A DNA stretch of 64,000 nt from Rhodococcus sp. 14-2470-1b (lineage in GTDB: Bacteria > Actinomycetota > Actinomycetes > Mycobacteriales > Mycobacteriaceae). The translations under genes were made by a program, and so were the position numbers. The stretch is taken from assembly GCF_002259415.1 (NCBI RefSeq), contig NZ_NPFY01000006.1, positions 124,001 to 188,000 on the forward strand. The letters are read 5' to 3'. Below, in pieces: positions 26,333 to 34,806 of the stretch; within the stretch, counting starts at the first letter, position 1, and each line of letters begins with the position of its first letter. The notes below the pieces were generated by a model. The model saw nothing but the letters and a program-made list of their open reading frames with translations, did not search any database and was not told where the DNA came from.

Positions 26333-28258
26333 ATGACCACCGAACAGCGGGAATTTCAGGCCGAGACGCGCCAGCTCTTGGACCTGATGGTTCACTCCAT
26401 CTACTCCAACAAGGACAGCTTCCTCAGGGAGCTGATCTCCAACGCATCCGACGCCCTCGACAAGCTGCGGCTCGAGTCCTACCGCAACAAGGACCTCGAC
26501 GTCGACACCTCCGATCTCCACATCGAGTTGGACATCGACAAAGAGGCCCGGACGCTCACGATCCGTGACAACGGCATCGGCATGACGCGTGACGAGGTCA
26601 TCGACCTCATCGGCACGCTCGCCAAGTCCGGCACCGCCGAGGTACGCAAGAAGCTCAAGGAAGCCAAGGACGCCGCGGCGTCGGAGGAGTTGATCGGCCA
26701 GTTCGGCATCGGCTTCTACTCGACGTTCATGGTCGCGGAGAAGGTCACGCTGCTGACCCGCAAGGCCGGCGAAGCCAGCGCCACCCGCTGGGAGTCGACC
26801 GGCGAGGGCACCTACGAGATCTCCGACGTCGACGGCGCACCGCAGGGCAGCTCGATCACGCTGCACCTCAAGCCGACCGACGAAGAGGATCACCTCTACG
26901 ACTACGCGTCGGAATCGAAGATCAAACAGCTCGTCAAGAAGTACTCGGACTTCATCGCGTGGCCGATCCGCATCGACGTCGAGAAGACGGTCAAGGCAAC
27001 CGAAGAGGGCGCCGAGGACACCGTCGAAATCGAGACGCAGACGATCAACTCCCAGAAGGCTCTGTGGACTCGCCCGAAGGACGAAGTGTCCGACGAGGAA
27101 TACAAGGAGTTCTACAAGCACGTCTCGCACGCCTGGGACGAGCCGCTCGAGGTCATCCCGTTCAAGGCCGAGGGCACGTTCGAATACCAAGCGCTGCTGT
27201 TCATTCCGTCGCAGGCACCGTTCGATCTGTTCATGCGCGAGGGCAAGTCGGGCGTGCACCTGTACGTCAAGCGCGTGTTCATCATGGACGACTCGGAGGA
27301 GCTGCTGCCGGAGTACCTACGCTTCGTCAAGGGTGTAGTCGACGCACAGGACCTCTCGCTCAACGTCTCTCGTGAAATCTTGCAGCAGGACCGCCAGATC
27401 CGCGCGATCCGTCGTCGCTTGACGCGCAAGGTCCTCTCCACCGTCAAGGAGATGCAGAGCGAGAACGCCGAGAAGTACCAGACGTTCTGGTCGCAGTTCG
27501 GTCGCGCGCTCAAGGAAGGCCTCATCTCCGACGCCGACAACCGCGAGACGCTGCTGTCGGTGTCGTCGTTCGCGTCCACCAACTCCGAGGAGGGTCTGAC
27601 CACCCTCGCCGAGTACGTCGACCGGATGAAGGGCGGACAGGAGCAGATCTACTACATGACGGGCGAATCCCGTCAGCAGATCGAGAGCTCGCCGCACATG
27701 GAGGCGTTCAAGGCTCGCGGCATCGAGGTGCTGCTGCTGACCGACTCCGTCGACGAGGTGTGGGTCGGCAACGTCCCCGAGTTCGACGGCAAGTCCTTCC
27801 AGTCCATCTCCAAGGGCGAGGTCGATCTCGACACGGAGGAGGAGAAGAAGGACGCCGAGGCCAAGCGCGAGGAGCAGGACAAGGAATTCGAGGAGCTGCT
27901 GAAGTGGCTCACCGAGACCTTGTCCGAGGACGTCAAGGAGGTTCGCCTCTCGACCCGCCTGACCACCTCCCCCGCATGCGTCGTCGGTGACGAATTCAGC
28001 TTCTCGCCACAGCTCGAGAAGATGTACAAGGCGTCGGGACAGTTCGTTCCGACCTCCAAGCGCATCCTCGAACTCAACCCGACGCACGATTTGGTGACGG
28101 GGCTCAAGAAGGCACGCGAGGAGCGCAGCGATGACGCGTCCCTCGCCGAGACCGCCGAATTGCTCTACGCAACGGCTCTTCTCGCCGAAGGCACCGAGTT
28201 GAAGGATCCGGCGAAGTTCTCTCGTCTGCTGGCGGATCGGTTGACCAGAACCGTCTAG
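26333..28258 (+). CDS. htpG: Molecular chaperone HtpG (Hsp90)
   Basis: This 641-residue protein is full-length bacterial Hsp90. The N-terminal GHKL ATPase domain has ELISNASDALDKLR (Glu/Asn/Asp for ATP and Mg), DNGIGMTRDEV and GQFGIGFYSTFMV. The middle domain follows (FIPSQAPFDLF, YVKRVFI, SLNVSREILQ). A charged C-terminal dimerisation domain ends near ADRLTRTV without the eukaryotic MEEVD. An AAGGAGAT Shine-Dalgarno precedes ATG 26333. No CIRCE or HAIR box is visible in the 44-bp gap. It is a single-gene unit followed by a palindromic element. Confidence 0.96.
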   Translation: MTTEQREFQAETRQLLDLMVHSIYSNKDSFLRELISNASDALDKLRLESYRNKDLDVDTSDLHIELDIDKEARTLTIRDNGIGMTRDEVIDLIGTLAKSGTAEVRKKLKEAKDAAASEELIGQFGIGFYSTFMVAEKVTLLTRKAGEASATRWESTGEGTYEISDVDGAPQGSSITLHLKPTDEEDHLYDYASESKIKQLVKKYSDFIAWPIRIDVEKTVKATEEGAEDTVEIETQTINSQKALWTRPKDEVSDEEYKEFYKHVSHAWDEPLEVIPFKAEGTFEYQALLFIPSQAPFDLFMREGKSGVHLYVKRVFIMDDSEELLPEYLRFVKGVVDAQDLSLNVSREILQQDRQIRAIRRRLTRKVLSTVKEMQSENAEKYQTFWSQFGRALKEGLISDADNRETLLSVSSFASTNSEEGLTTLAEYVDRMKGGQEQIYYMTGESRQQIESSPHMEAFKARGIEVLLLTDSVDEVWVGNVPEFDGKSFQSISKGEVDLDTEEEKKDAEAKREEQDKEFEELLKWLTETLSEDVKEVRLSTRLTTSPACVVGDEFSFSPQLEKMYKASGQFVPTSKRILELNPTHDLVTGLKKAREERSDDASLAETAELLYATALLAEGTELKDPAKFSRLLADRLTRTV

Positions 28259-28273
28259 GCGGCTCCGCCGCAC

Positions 28274-28347
28274 GTGAGCGGAAATGTAGGCCCTGGGTCA
28301 GGAGCGGAGCCTGCGGAGCGACCAGGGAACGCTACATTTCCGCTCAC
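28274..28347. repeat. Palindromic intergenic element A, with insert in loop
   Basis: Positions 28274-28289 and 28332-28347 are perfect 16-bp reverse complements (GTGAGCGGAAATGTAG). Inside, CCCTGGGTC and GACCAGGG continue the pairing imperfectly around a loop holding AGGAGCGGAGCCTGCGGAGCGACC, a variant of the 24-bp motif repeated at 46255-46346. The right arm supplies the TGA stop of the leftward TetR gene. The arms match those of elements at 44419 and 55919. It can act as a two-way terminator between htpG and tetR. Confidence 0.85.
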
Positions 28348-28931
28348 AAGGAAAGCTGATCCAGGGCGTTCAGATACCCTTCCGGATCGAAGTCGGGTAC
28401 CAAAGCCGACTGCAGGATGAACCCCTGACACAGGCCGACCACCAACGGAGCCATCGACTGCGCCCGCGCATCGGCATCGGAGCCGCTTGCTCCGTTGCGT
28501 CTGAACCAGACTCGTAGGTAGCCCTCGTACAGGGCCCGCAGTTCCGTGACAACCGACTCCACCGACGTGGACTCGTCGGCCTCACCGGCGGCCGCAGCCC
28601 AAATCTGCACCAGAATGCTCGGATTGCCCACGTCCTTCGTCATGCCGGCCAGGAACAGGCGGATCACCGCCGCGGGCGGAGGCAGTGGATCCTGCTTCTC
28701 CAGTCCGTCGAGGTCCTCGGCTCGGCTCTTCAGCACGTCGCGAGTGACGTGCAGGATCAGATCCTGCTTGTTCTTGAAATAGCTGTAGATCGCGCCGGCG
28801 GACATTCCGGATTCGGTGATGATGTCAGCCATCGACGTTCCCTCGAAGCCCGATCGAGCAAAGCACGCCATAGCCGCGCCGATGATCCGGCGTTTCTGTT
28901 CCTCGCGATGACTCTCGCTCACTTTGGGCAC
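28344..28931 (-). CDS. TetR-family transcriptional regulator
   Basis: The 195-residue regulator has a TetR N-terminal helix-turn-helix (residues about 12-58: RIIGAAMACFARSGFEGTSMADIITESGMSAGAIYSYFKNKQDL region) and a helical ligand-binding domain after it. It is divergent from the membrane protein at 29027, and two matching operators lie between them. It therefore probably represses both itself and that gene until a ligand, perhaps a lipophilic compound, releases it. The start is GTG 28931. The stop codon lies in palindromic element A. Confidence 0.9.
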   Translation of the reverse strand: MPKVSESHREEQKRRIIGAAMACFARSGFEGTSMADIITESGMSAGAIYSYFKNKQDLILHVTRDVLKSRAEDLDGLEKQDPLPPPAAVIRLFLAGMTKDVGNPSILVQIWAAAAGEADESTSVESVVTELRALYEGYLRVWFRRNGASGSDADARAQSMAPLVVGLCQGFILQSALVPDFDPEGYLNALDQLSL

Positions 28932-28945
28932 TACGCCATATTAAA

Positions 28946-28959
28946 AACGAACACTCGTT
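28946..28959. promoter_or_regulatory. TetR operator 1
   Basis: AACGA-ACAC-TCGTT is a perfect 5-bp inverted repeat with a 4-nt spacer, 15 bp from the tetR start. It shares arms and spacing with operator 2. It directly precedes a TTGACA -35 box for the rightward gene at 28961-28966. Confidence 0.75.
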
Positions 28960-28960
28960 C

Positions 28961-28990
28961 TTGACAAGCTCGTGACTGCCACCCAAGATA
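28961..28990 (+). promoter_or_regulatory. Sigma-A promoter for the TetR-controlled gene
   Basis: A consensus TTGACA (28961-28966) is followed after 18 bp by AAGATA (28985-28990), a fair -10 box. It lies between the two TetR operators, so a repressor bound at either would block it. Confidence 0.5.
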
Positions 28991-28993
28991 AAG

Positions 28994-29007
28994 AACGATT
29001 ATTCGTT
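28994..29007. promoter_or_regulatory. TetR operator 2
   Basis: AACGA-TTAT-TCGTT repeats the operator-1 arms exactly, with the same 4-nt spacer, 48 bp further on. It lies just after the probable -10 box and 19 bp before the ATG of the membrane protein, where binding would stop transcription. Confidence 0.75.
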
Positions 29008-29026
29008 TTCGAAGAGGAGACCACGC

Positions 29027-29989
29027 ATGAAGATCACCGCCTGGCCGCGAGCCGTCGTCGTCGCACTCGGTGCGGCGGCGGCACTCACGGTCGTCGTTCT
29101 GGCATTTCTGTGGCCGTCCGTCACCTCGACGGTGCAGGGAATTCCCATTGCGGTTGTCGGAGACAACCCGGCCGTCACCGACCAGCTCGCCGGCCAATTC
29201 GAGGTATCGACCGCCGCTACCCGTGAAGCCGCCATCAGGGCGATCGAAACACGCGAGGTCTACGGCGCCGTCGTCATCGGCCAACAGCCAGAAGTGTTGA
29301 CCGCATCGGCGAACGGCACGGCTGTCAGTCAGATGTTCGGTCAGATCGCCGCACAGATGAACACCACCGCCGTCGACGTCGTACCCTTCTCGAGCTCCGA
29401 CGCTCGAGGGGCCGGCCTGTCCGGGATGTCCTTCCCGCTCGTCATCGGCGGAATCATCGGCGGGGTGATCATCTCGATGCTGGTTCGAGGCACCTCACGT
29501 CGACTTCTGTCCACTGTGGTCTACGGCGTGGCGGCCGGCATCGTCGTCGTCGCCGTCACGCAGGGCTGGTTCGGGATCCTGCAGGGCGCGATCGTCGTGA
29601 ACGTCGCGGCAGTGACCGCGGCAATTCTGGCGATCACCGCGCTCATCGTCGGCTTGACATCGATCGTCGGCCCAGCCGGAATCGGGATCGCGGCAGTGCT
29701 GATGATGTTCATCGGCAACCCGATCTCCGGAGCGGCAGCCCCCTCGCAATTCCTACCCGGGGCGTGGGGGACCATCGGACAGTTCTTCCCACCGGGAGCC
29801 GGATCGACCCTGCTTCGCACCCTGTCGTACTTCCCCGACGCGTCGACCGCCCAGCCATGGCTGGTACTGATCGCGTGGATCGTCGCGGGACTCGCGTTCA
29901 CTGCGGTCGGGCACCGAAAGATCAAGACCGCGGGCGCAAGCACGGTGCGCGCCTCGTCGGAGACGGAACCGGAGCGTGTTGCACTGTAG
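29027..29989 (+). CDS. Membrane protein, ABC-2/YhgE-like, TetR-controlled
   Basis: The 320-residue protein has one N-terminal helix (about 8-30), an extracytoplasmic domain (about 35-135; IPIAVVGDNPAVTDQLAGQF) and then five or six membrane helices (about 140-305). This layout resembles ABC-2-type permeases and the YhgE/Pip family, without the long coiled region of the latter. No ATPase gene is adjacent. A GAGGAGA Shine-Dalgarno precedes the ATG. Control by a divergent TetR suggests export of a toxic or lipidic compound, but the substrate is unknown. Confidence 0.75.
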   Translation: MKITAWPRAVVVALGAAAALTVVVLAFLWPSVTSTVQGIPIAVVGDNPAVTDQLAGQFEVSTAATREAAIRAIETREVYGAVVIGQQPEVLTASANGTAVSQMFGQIAAQMNTTAVDVVPFSSSDARGAGLSGMSFPLVIGGIIGGVIISMLVRGTSRRLLSTVVYGVAAGIVVVAVTQGWFGILQGAIVVNVAAVTAAILAITALIVGLTSIVGPAGIGIAAVLMMFIGNPISGAAAPSQFLPGAWGTIGQFFPPGAGSTLLRTLSYFPDASTAQPWLVLIAWIVAGLAFTAVGHRKIKTAGASTVRASSETEPERVAL

Positions 29990-29991
29990 GT

Positions 29992-30792
29992 ATGACCGAA
30001 CCACTCTTGATCGAGCGCCGGGGCGACGTCGTCGTCTGGACGCTGAACAACCCCGAGTCCCGCAATCCGATCTCCGAGATCGAGACCGTGGCGGCGATCG
30101 AGGACGCCGTCTCCGAGGCGAATCGCGACCCGAGCGTTCGGGTCGCGATTCTCACCGGCGCAGGTTCCGCGTTCTCCTCCGGCGGCAACGTCAAGCACAT
30201 GCGAGACAAGCAAGGAATGTTCGGCGGCAGCCCGGCCGAGCTGAGACAAGGCTACCGACACGGCATCCAGCGCATCCCGAAAGCGTTGTATCACTGCGAG
30301 ATCCCGACGATCGCCGCAGTCAACGGCGCTGCGATCGGCGCTGGGTGTGATCTGGCGCTGATGTGCGATCTCCGCGTTGCGTCCACGACGGCGAAGTTCG
30401 CCGAAAGCTTCGTCAAGGTGGGCATCATCCCCGGCGACGGCGGAGCCTGGCTTCTTCCGCGCGCCATCGGTATGGCGCGTGCCAGCGAGATGGCGTTCAC
30501 CGGCGAGGCGATCGACGCTGCCACCGCTCTCGAATGGGGTTTGGTGTCGCAGGTCGTCGAGCCTGGCGACCTACTCGACGCCGCCCACACGCTGGCAGAC
30601 CGCGTCGCCGCCAATCCCCCTCAGGTACTGCGCATGACCAAGAAGTTACTGCGCGAAGGTCAGCACCAGAGCCTGGAGTCCCTACTGGAGCTGTCCGCCG
30701 CGTATCAGGCCATCGCCCACACGACTGCCGACCACGAGGAGGCAGTCGACGCAATGCTCAGTCGACGTGACCCGAAATTCTCGGGCCACTGA
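29992..30792 (+). CDS. Enoyl-CoA hydratase/isomerase (crotonase) family protein
   Basis: The 266-residue protein has crotonase motifs: the oxyanion-hole segments AFSSGGNVKHM (about 60) and NGAAIGAGCDLALMCDLRVA (about 103-122). The following EXXK..G-D region contains KVGIIPGDGGAWLLPRAIG, with Asp where many hydratases have Glu. It would act on an acyl-CoA thioester, probably in fatty-acid or aromatic breakdown. It starts 2 bp after the TetR-controlled membrane protein, so it may be co-regulated with it. The exact reaction is unclear. Confidence 0.87.
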   Translation: MTEPLLIERRGDVVVWTLNNPESRNPISEIETVAAIEDAVSEANRDPSVRVAILTGAGSAFSSGGNVKHMRDKQGMFGGSPAELRQGYRHGIQRIPKALYHCEIPTIAAVNGAAIGAGCDLALMCDLRVASTTAKFAESFVKVGIIPGDGGAWLLPRAIGMARASEMAFTGEAIDAATALEWGLVSQVVEPGDLLDAAHTLADRVAANPPQVLRMTKKLLREGQHQSLESLLELSAAYQAIAHTTADHEEAVDAMLSRRDPKFSGH

Positions 30793-30796
30793 GCGC

Positions 30797-32446
30797 TCAC
30801 TTCTGTTCCGGCAGAATGTGTTCGCCCGTTTTGTCGGTGCTGAGCGACAGCGAACTGATGTAGAGAATCTCGCCCTCCGGTCCGACCTTGTTGGAGCGGA
30901 TCATGTCCGGCCGCTCGAACTCCATGCCGGACACATGACACAGCAGGGTCTCGTCCGACGGATTCCCGTGCTCGTCGAACATCGGCAGGTCGATACCGTC
31001 GTCGACGCGCCGCAGGTAGTATTTGCCCTTGGTTGCGACCGCGATGATCGGCGGTAGAACAATCGCGAGGACCAGCGCGACCATCGGCGAATACGGCTTG
31101 ATCGCGTCACCGAAGACACCGAAGAACACGAGGATGGACAATCCTGCCGCAACGAGCATGGATACGAACCCGACCGGATTGAAGTTGTACAGCATGCCGC
31201 GGCGGAACTCCGGCACCTTGGGCGAGAGCTTCAGGATGTACTTGTTGAACACGATGTCCGAGGCGACGACCGCGATCCACGCGATCCCGCAATTGGCGTA
31301 GAAGCCCAGGATGTCGTTGAGGAAGCTGAACATGTTGGCTTCCATGAGAATCAGCGCGATCGCAAGGTTGAACAGCACGAACACCATTCGGCCCGGGTAC
31401 GTCTTGGTGATGCGCGTGTAGGAGTTGGTCCACGCAAGCGATCCTGAGTACGCATTGGTGACGTTGATCTTGATCTGGCTGATGACCACGAGGATGACTG
31501 CAAGGGTCATGGCGAGCCATCCGGGCATGAAGTTCTCGTAGATCTCCAGGAACTGATGCACCGGTTCGTTGGCGATCGATGCGCCGTCGGCGACGTTCGC
31601 GATGAGGTAGACGGCGAGGAACAGTCCGACGACCTGTTTGAGAGCGCCGAAGATAACCCAACCCGGCCCGGCGAGAAGCACTGCAGTCCACCAGCGGCGA
31701 GAATTCTCGGGCGTCTTGGGCGGCATGAAACGCAGGTAGTCGATCTGCTCGGCGATCTGCGCGATGAGAGACAAGCACACTCCGGCCGCGAGCATGACCG
31801 AACCGAAGTTGACGCCCTTGCCGTCCGCGCCGTCCTGGCCACCGAACGCGAAGAACTCGCCGACGGAATCAGGGTGGCTGACGACGAGGTAGACGAACGG
31901 CAACACCATCAGGACAAGCCAGAGCGGCGTCGTCCAGACCTGAAGTTTGGCAAGCGCTTTCATGCCGTAGATGACCAGCGGAATCACCATCAATGTCGAC
32001 ACGGCGTATCCGATGGGCAGCGGGATGCTCAGGCCGAGCTCGAGGCCCTGCGCCATGATGGAACCCTCGAGCGCGAAGAAGATGAAGGTGAACGTCGCGA
32101 AGATGACGTTGGTGACGACGGACCCGTAGTACCCGAAGCCACTTCCGCGCGTGATCAAATCGAGGTCGATGTTGTATCGCGCTGCATAGTAGGCGAGCGG
32201 CAGACCCGTCAGGAAGATGACGACGGCGAACACCAGAATTCCCCACAGCGCGTTTCCGGTTCCGTAGGAGATTCCGATGTTCGCGCCGATCGCGAAGTCG
32301 GCGAGGTACGCGATGCCGCCCAGTGCGGACGTGGCGACGACACCGGTCCCCCACTTGCGGTAGCTACGCGGCGCAAAGCGCAGCGTGTAGTCCTCCAGCG
32401 TTTCCTTCAGTGCCGAATCTGTCGGCGCAGGCTGCACAGCGGTCAT
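30797..32446 (-). CDS. NCS1-family purine/cytosine permease
   Basis: The 549-residue transporter has 12 predicted helices and the NCS1 layout: an RFAPRSYRKWG start, then GTGNALWGILVFAVVIF and RGSGFGYYGS. The protein is longer than CodB, with a soluble tail of about 90 residues (DDGIDLPMFDEHGN...). It probably imports a nucleobase, hydantoin or thiamine-like compound by cation symport; no catabolic gene nearby identifies which. It converges on the crotonase gene with only 4 bp between stops. Confidence 0.87.
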   Translation of the reverse strand: MTAVQPAPTDSALKETLEDYTLRFAPRSYRKWGTGVVATSALGGIAYLADFAIGANIGISYGTGNALWGILVFAVVIFLTGLPLAYYAARYNIDLDLITRGSGFGYYGSVVTNVIFATFTFIFFALEGSIMAQGLELGLSIPLPIGYAVSTLMVIPLVIYGMKALAKLQVWTTPLWLVLMVLPFVYLVVSHPDSVGEFFAFGGQDGADGKGVNFGSVMLAAGVCLSLIAQIAEQIDYLRFMPPKTPENSRRWWTAVLLAGPGWVIFGALKQVVGLFLAVYLIANVADGASIANEPVHQFLEIYENFMPGWLAMTLAVILVVISQIKINVTNAYSGSLAWTNSYTRITKTYPGRMVFVLFNLAIALILMEANMFSFLNDILGFYANCGIAWIAVVASDIVFNKYILKLSPKVPEFRRGMLYNFNPVGFVSMLVAAGLSILVFFGVFGDAIKPYSPMVALVLAIVLPPIIAVATKGKYYLRRVDDGIDLPMFDEHGNPSDETLLCHVSGMEFERPDMIRSNKVGPEGEILYISSLSLSTDKTGEHILPEQK

Positions 32447-32523
32447 GCAAGGAAGGTAGAAGCGCTACGTGTCGCCCACGTCACGCGAAGTACAGATGCT
32501 GTTACGCAGAGCCGCAAACCTGA

Positions 32524-33825
32524 CTAATCGGGCACCTTGACGGTGCGCGGAGCTCCCCCGGCAGCGTCGACGAGCATCTGCAGGAACCACCCGAGGATCG
32601 GCGCGCGCAGAATCCAGCCCAGCACTGCCCATCCCAACGAGACGTGTTCGAGCGCTGCCGCGATCGCTCTGGTCCCGGTCAGCGTCTCCGCTCCCTCGTA
32701 GCGCACGCGTGTCAGGGTCTCCGCATGATCCTCGGCGGCCGCGATCCGAAGCGCCACCGGACGTCGACGAGCGAACCACGGTCCGACGGTCGAGCACGGG
32801 TCGCACGTCACCGACGCGAAGAGCGTCGCCGACGGAATGCGGGTGGGTGTCCACCGGGGCATCCAGTCCCTCGTGCATCGTCGATACTCGGCCCAGTCCG
32901 ACCCGAACCTCGACACGAGGTCCTCCTTCTCGTGCCACGCGGCGAGGCCGGCACCGAACGCGCCCGCGAGCACAGCCGCCGCAGCGAGAAACGGCTCACG
33001 AAAGAGACCCGCGAGAATCAGCAGAAGCACAACGGCCGACGCCTGCATCGGATTTGCAACGTAGGCGTAGGGCCCAGTCGTGACCAATCGAACCGGCGGG
33101 TCCCACGGGAACGGCGTGCCGCCGCCGATCACCGCGAAATCGGCGACCGCGCGCAGGGCGATCACGACGACGACGAGGGCAAGTTGAAGCAGCAGGGAAT
33201 CGACCAGACCACCACTGTCCGCTGCAACCCGGTTCCCGATGGTCGACCATCCGGACTCGGACCATCCGACGCTTCGGGAGAGTTCGAAAGACACTGTCGG
33301 AAGGCCGAACACGAGAACAGTCCCGAACAGCACGACCTGCATGCCCGCGCGCGTCCTGAGCGCCAGCTCGTTCGTCGTCAGCATTCCGAGCAGCAGTCCG
33401 GGAAGGAGCGCGATCACCACCGCGAGGACTTCACCCCACCACCATGCCTGTTCGAGCATCACCAGCGGGCGCAGACTCCCCATGGCCAGTACGTCCGCGA
33501 CGATCAGGACGCCGGCGGTTACCGCCGCATTCACCCACCGTGCCAGGAGGATCGGTAACGCACCCCACAAAGCGGACCACCCGAGCACGACGTCGACGGG
33601 CACCGACGACCACATGGTGCCCGTGGTCCCGAAGCTCCACCACCCGACCTGCACAGCAACCGCGTTCACGAGAAGCAGCGCCATGAAGTTCCAGAGCATC
33701 GCGAGAAACGCGGCGCCGCGAACCCGTGCGGACGAGGCCACCCAGAACGCACCGACCAGCAGCACCGGCAGCAGTACTGCGCAGGAACGCAGCGCAGCCA
33801 CTGACAGACCGGTGTCGATGTTCAC
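32524..33825 (-). CDS. Fusion of ICMT-like membrane methyltransferase and DCC1-type domain
   Basis: The 433-residue protein has eight or more membrane helices and then an isoprenylcysteine-methyltransferase/PEMT-like motif, TGPYAYVANPMQASAVV (about 255). A final soluble domain (about 350-430) has CDPCSTVGPWF, RVRYEGAETLTGTRAIAAALEH and WILRAPILGWFLQMLVD, matching the DCC1-like thiol-disulfide oxidoreductase fold (DUF393). Methyltransferase and thioredoxin-like parts in one chain are unusual. The GTG at 33825 overlaps the upstream gene's TGA by 4 bp. It is the last gene of a unit with a SigD-like sigma factor. The substrate is unknown. Confidence 0.75.
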   Translation of the reverse strand: MNIDTGLSVAALRSCAVLLPVLLVGAFWVASSARVRGAAFLAMLWNFMALLLVNAVAVQVGWWSFGTTGTMWSSVPVDVVLGWSALWGALPILLARWVNAAVTAGVLIVADVLAMGSLRPLVMLEQAWWWGEVLAVVIALLPGLLLGMLTTNELALRTRAGMQVVLFGTVLVFGLPTVSFELSRSVGWSESGWSTIGNRVAADSGGLVDSLLLQLALVVVVIALRAVADFAVIGGGTPFPWDPPVRLVTTGPYAYVANPMQASAVVLLLILAGLFREPFLAAAAVLAGAFGAGLAAWHEKEDLVSRFGSDWAEYRRCTRDWMPRWTPTRIPSATLFASVTCDPCSTVGPWFARRRPVALRIAAAEDHAETLTRVRYEGAETLTGTRAIAAALEHVSLGWAVLGWILRAPILGWFLQMLVDAAGGAPRTVKVPD

Positions 33826-34778
33826 TGGTTCAGGCTGTCCAGCAGCCACCCCGCGGCGCGTTCGGTGACGTACTCCTCGATGGGACCGAAGTACCACGCG
33901 GGCGCCAGCTCACGCGTGTAGGAAAGCTCCAGATCCACCGCAGTGTGCGTCGAATCCACTGCGCTCCAGGTAATGTCGGCGACATTCCACGTCAGCCACG
34001 ACGAGATGGGCGTGGTGTCACCGACGACCGCGAGGCGCGCGGAATCGTATGTGCGCGACACGACCTCGAAGGTGAGCTCGGTCGTGTGCTCGCCCCAGTG
34101 GTGCTCGGACACCAGCAATGGCCGGTGGTGCGCTCCGGTGAACGTGACGGTTCGACGAGCACCCACCTCGAGCGATCCACCGCTGTCCGCGAGCGGCTCC
34201 GGAAAACCCCACGACAGAACTCCCGGGAGGGGTGTCCCACCGAAGTCCAGTGGTCGCTCCCACGCTGCGACGACGTCGGGCACGTCTGCGTTCAGGATTC
34301 GAGATGCGGACACCGTGGTCGCACCGTCGAACGTCGTCGCGGGCACGATACCCTCCGACGCTGCGACGGCGACGAGGACGAGCGCGGGGACGGCAACCGC
34401 GTGCACCTTGCCCTCTCCCGGCCCGGACTTGGCGATCTTCTCGACGACGATGGCGACGAGTCCGCCGATCAGGTAGAAGATCGGGGCCGCGAAGATGACG
34501 CAGATGAAGCCCTCACCCAGCAGCATCATCGACATCAGAAGCAGGACGGTGATGACCTTCATCGTGATGCCGACGGCGCTTCGACTCGGAGCGGACAACA
34601 CCACGATGACCGCTACCACCGCAGGAATGCCGACGTAGAACGCCGCGGTCTGAGCAGCGCCTGTCTCGGTCAGCGCATGCCGCAGAAAGACCGCGACAGC
34701 GAAGGCGACGACACTGCCTGCCACCACGTATTGCGCCGGTGTCGGTCGACGTTTCCGTACTTCGTCCCCCTGTGTCAT
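33822..34778 (-). CDS. Membrane protein with C-terminal SRPBCC-like domain
   Basis: The 318-residue protein has four membrane helices (about 18-135). A hydrophilic part (about 145-318) has the strand pattern of a START/polyketide-cyclase domain (ADVPDVVAAWERPLDFG, RTVTFTGAHHRPLLVSEHHWGEHTTELTFEVV). It lies 28 bp after the sigma-factor gene and overlaps the ICMT/DCC gene by 4 bp. It lacks the zinc-binding HxxxCxxC motif of anti-sigma factors, so I do not call it one. ATG 34778 is chosen; GTG 34814, overlapping the sigma gene, is possible. The function is unknown. Confidence 0.7.
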   Translation of the reverse strand: MTQGDEVRKRRPTPAQYVVAGSVVAFAVAVFLRHALTETGAAQTAAFYVGIPAVVAVIVVLSAPSRSAVGITMKVITVLLLMSMMLLGEGFICVIFAAPIFYLIGGLVAIVVEKIAKSGPGEGKVHAVAVPALVLVAVAASEGIVPATTFDGATTVSASRILNADVPDVVAAWERPLDFGGTPLPGVLSWGFPEPLADSGGSLEVGARRTVTFTGAHHRPLLVSEHHWGEHTTELTFEVVSRTYDSARLAVVGDTTPISSWLTWNVADITWSAVDSTHTAVDLELSYTRELAPAWYFGPIEEYVTERAAGWLLDSLNQ

Positions 34779-34806
34779 GCCCAGTAGGCAACCATACGGA
34801 AGACCG

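Noticed and set aside
28949..28960. GAAC-ACTC-GTTC as a second SOS box.
   Set aside because: The match is limited to the inner bases, and the same region shows two copies of AACGA-N4-TCGTT beside a TetR gene, which explains it better.
30797..32446. NCS1 permease as part of the TetR-controlled unit.
   Set aside because: It is on the opposite strand, convergent, and no operator lies before its start.
33822..34778. Membrane protein after the sigma gene as an anti-sigma factor.
   Set aside because: It lacks the HxxxCxxC zinc motif and an N-terminal cytoplasmic sigma-binding domain.
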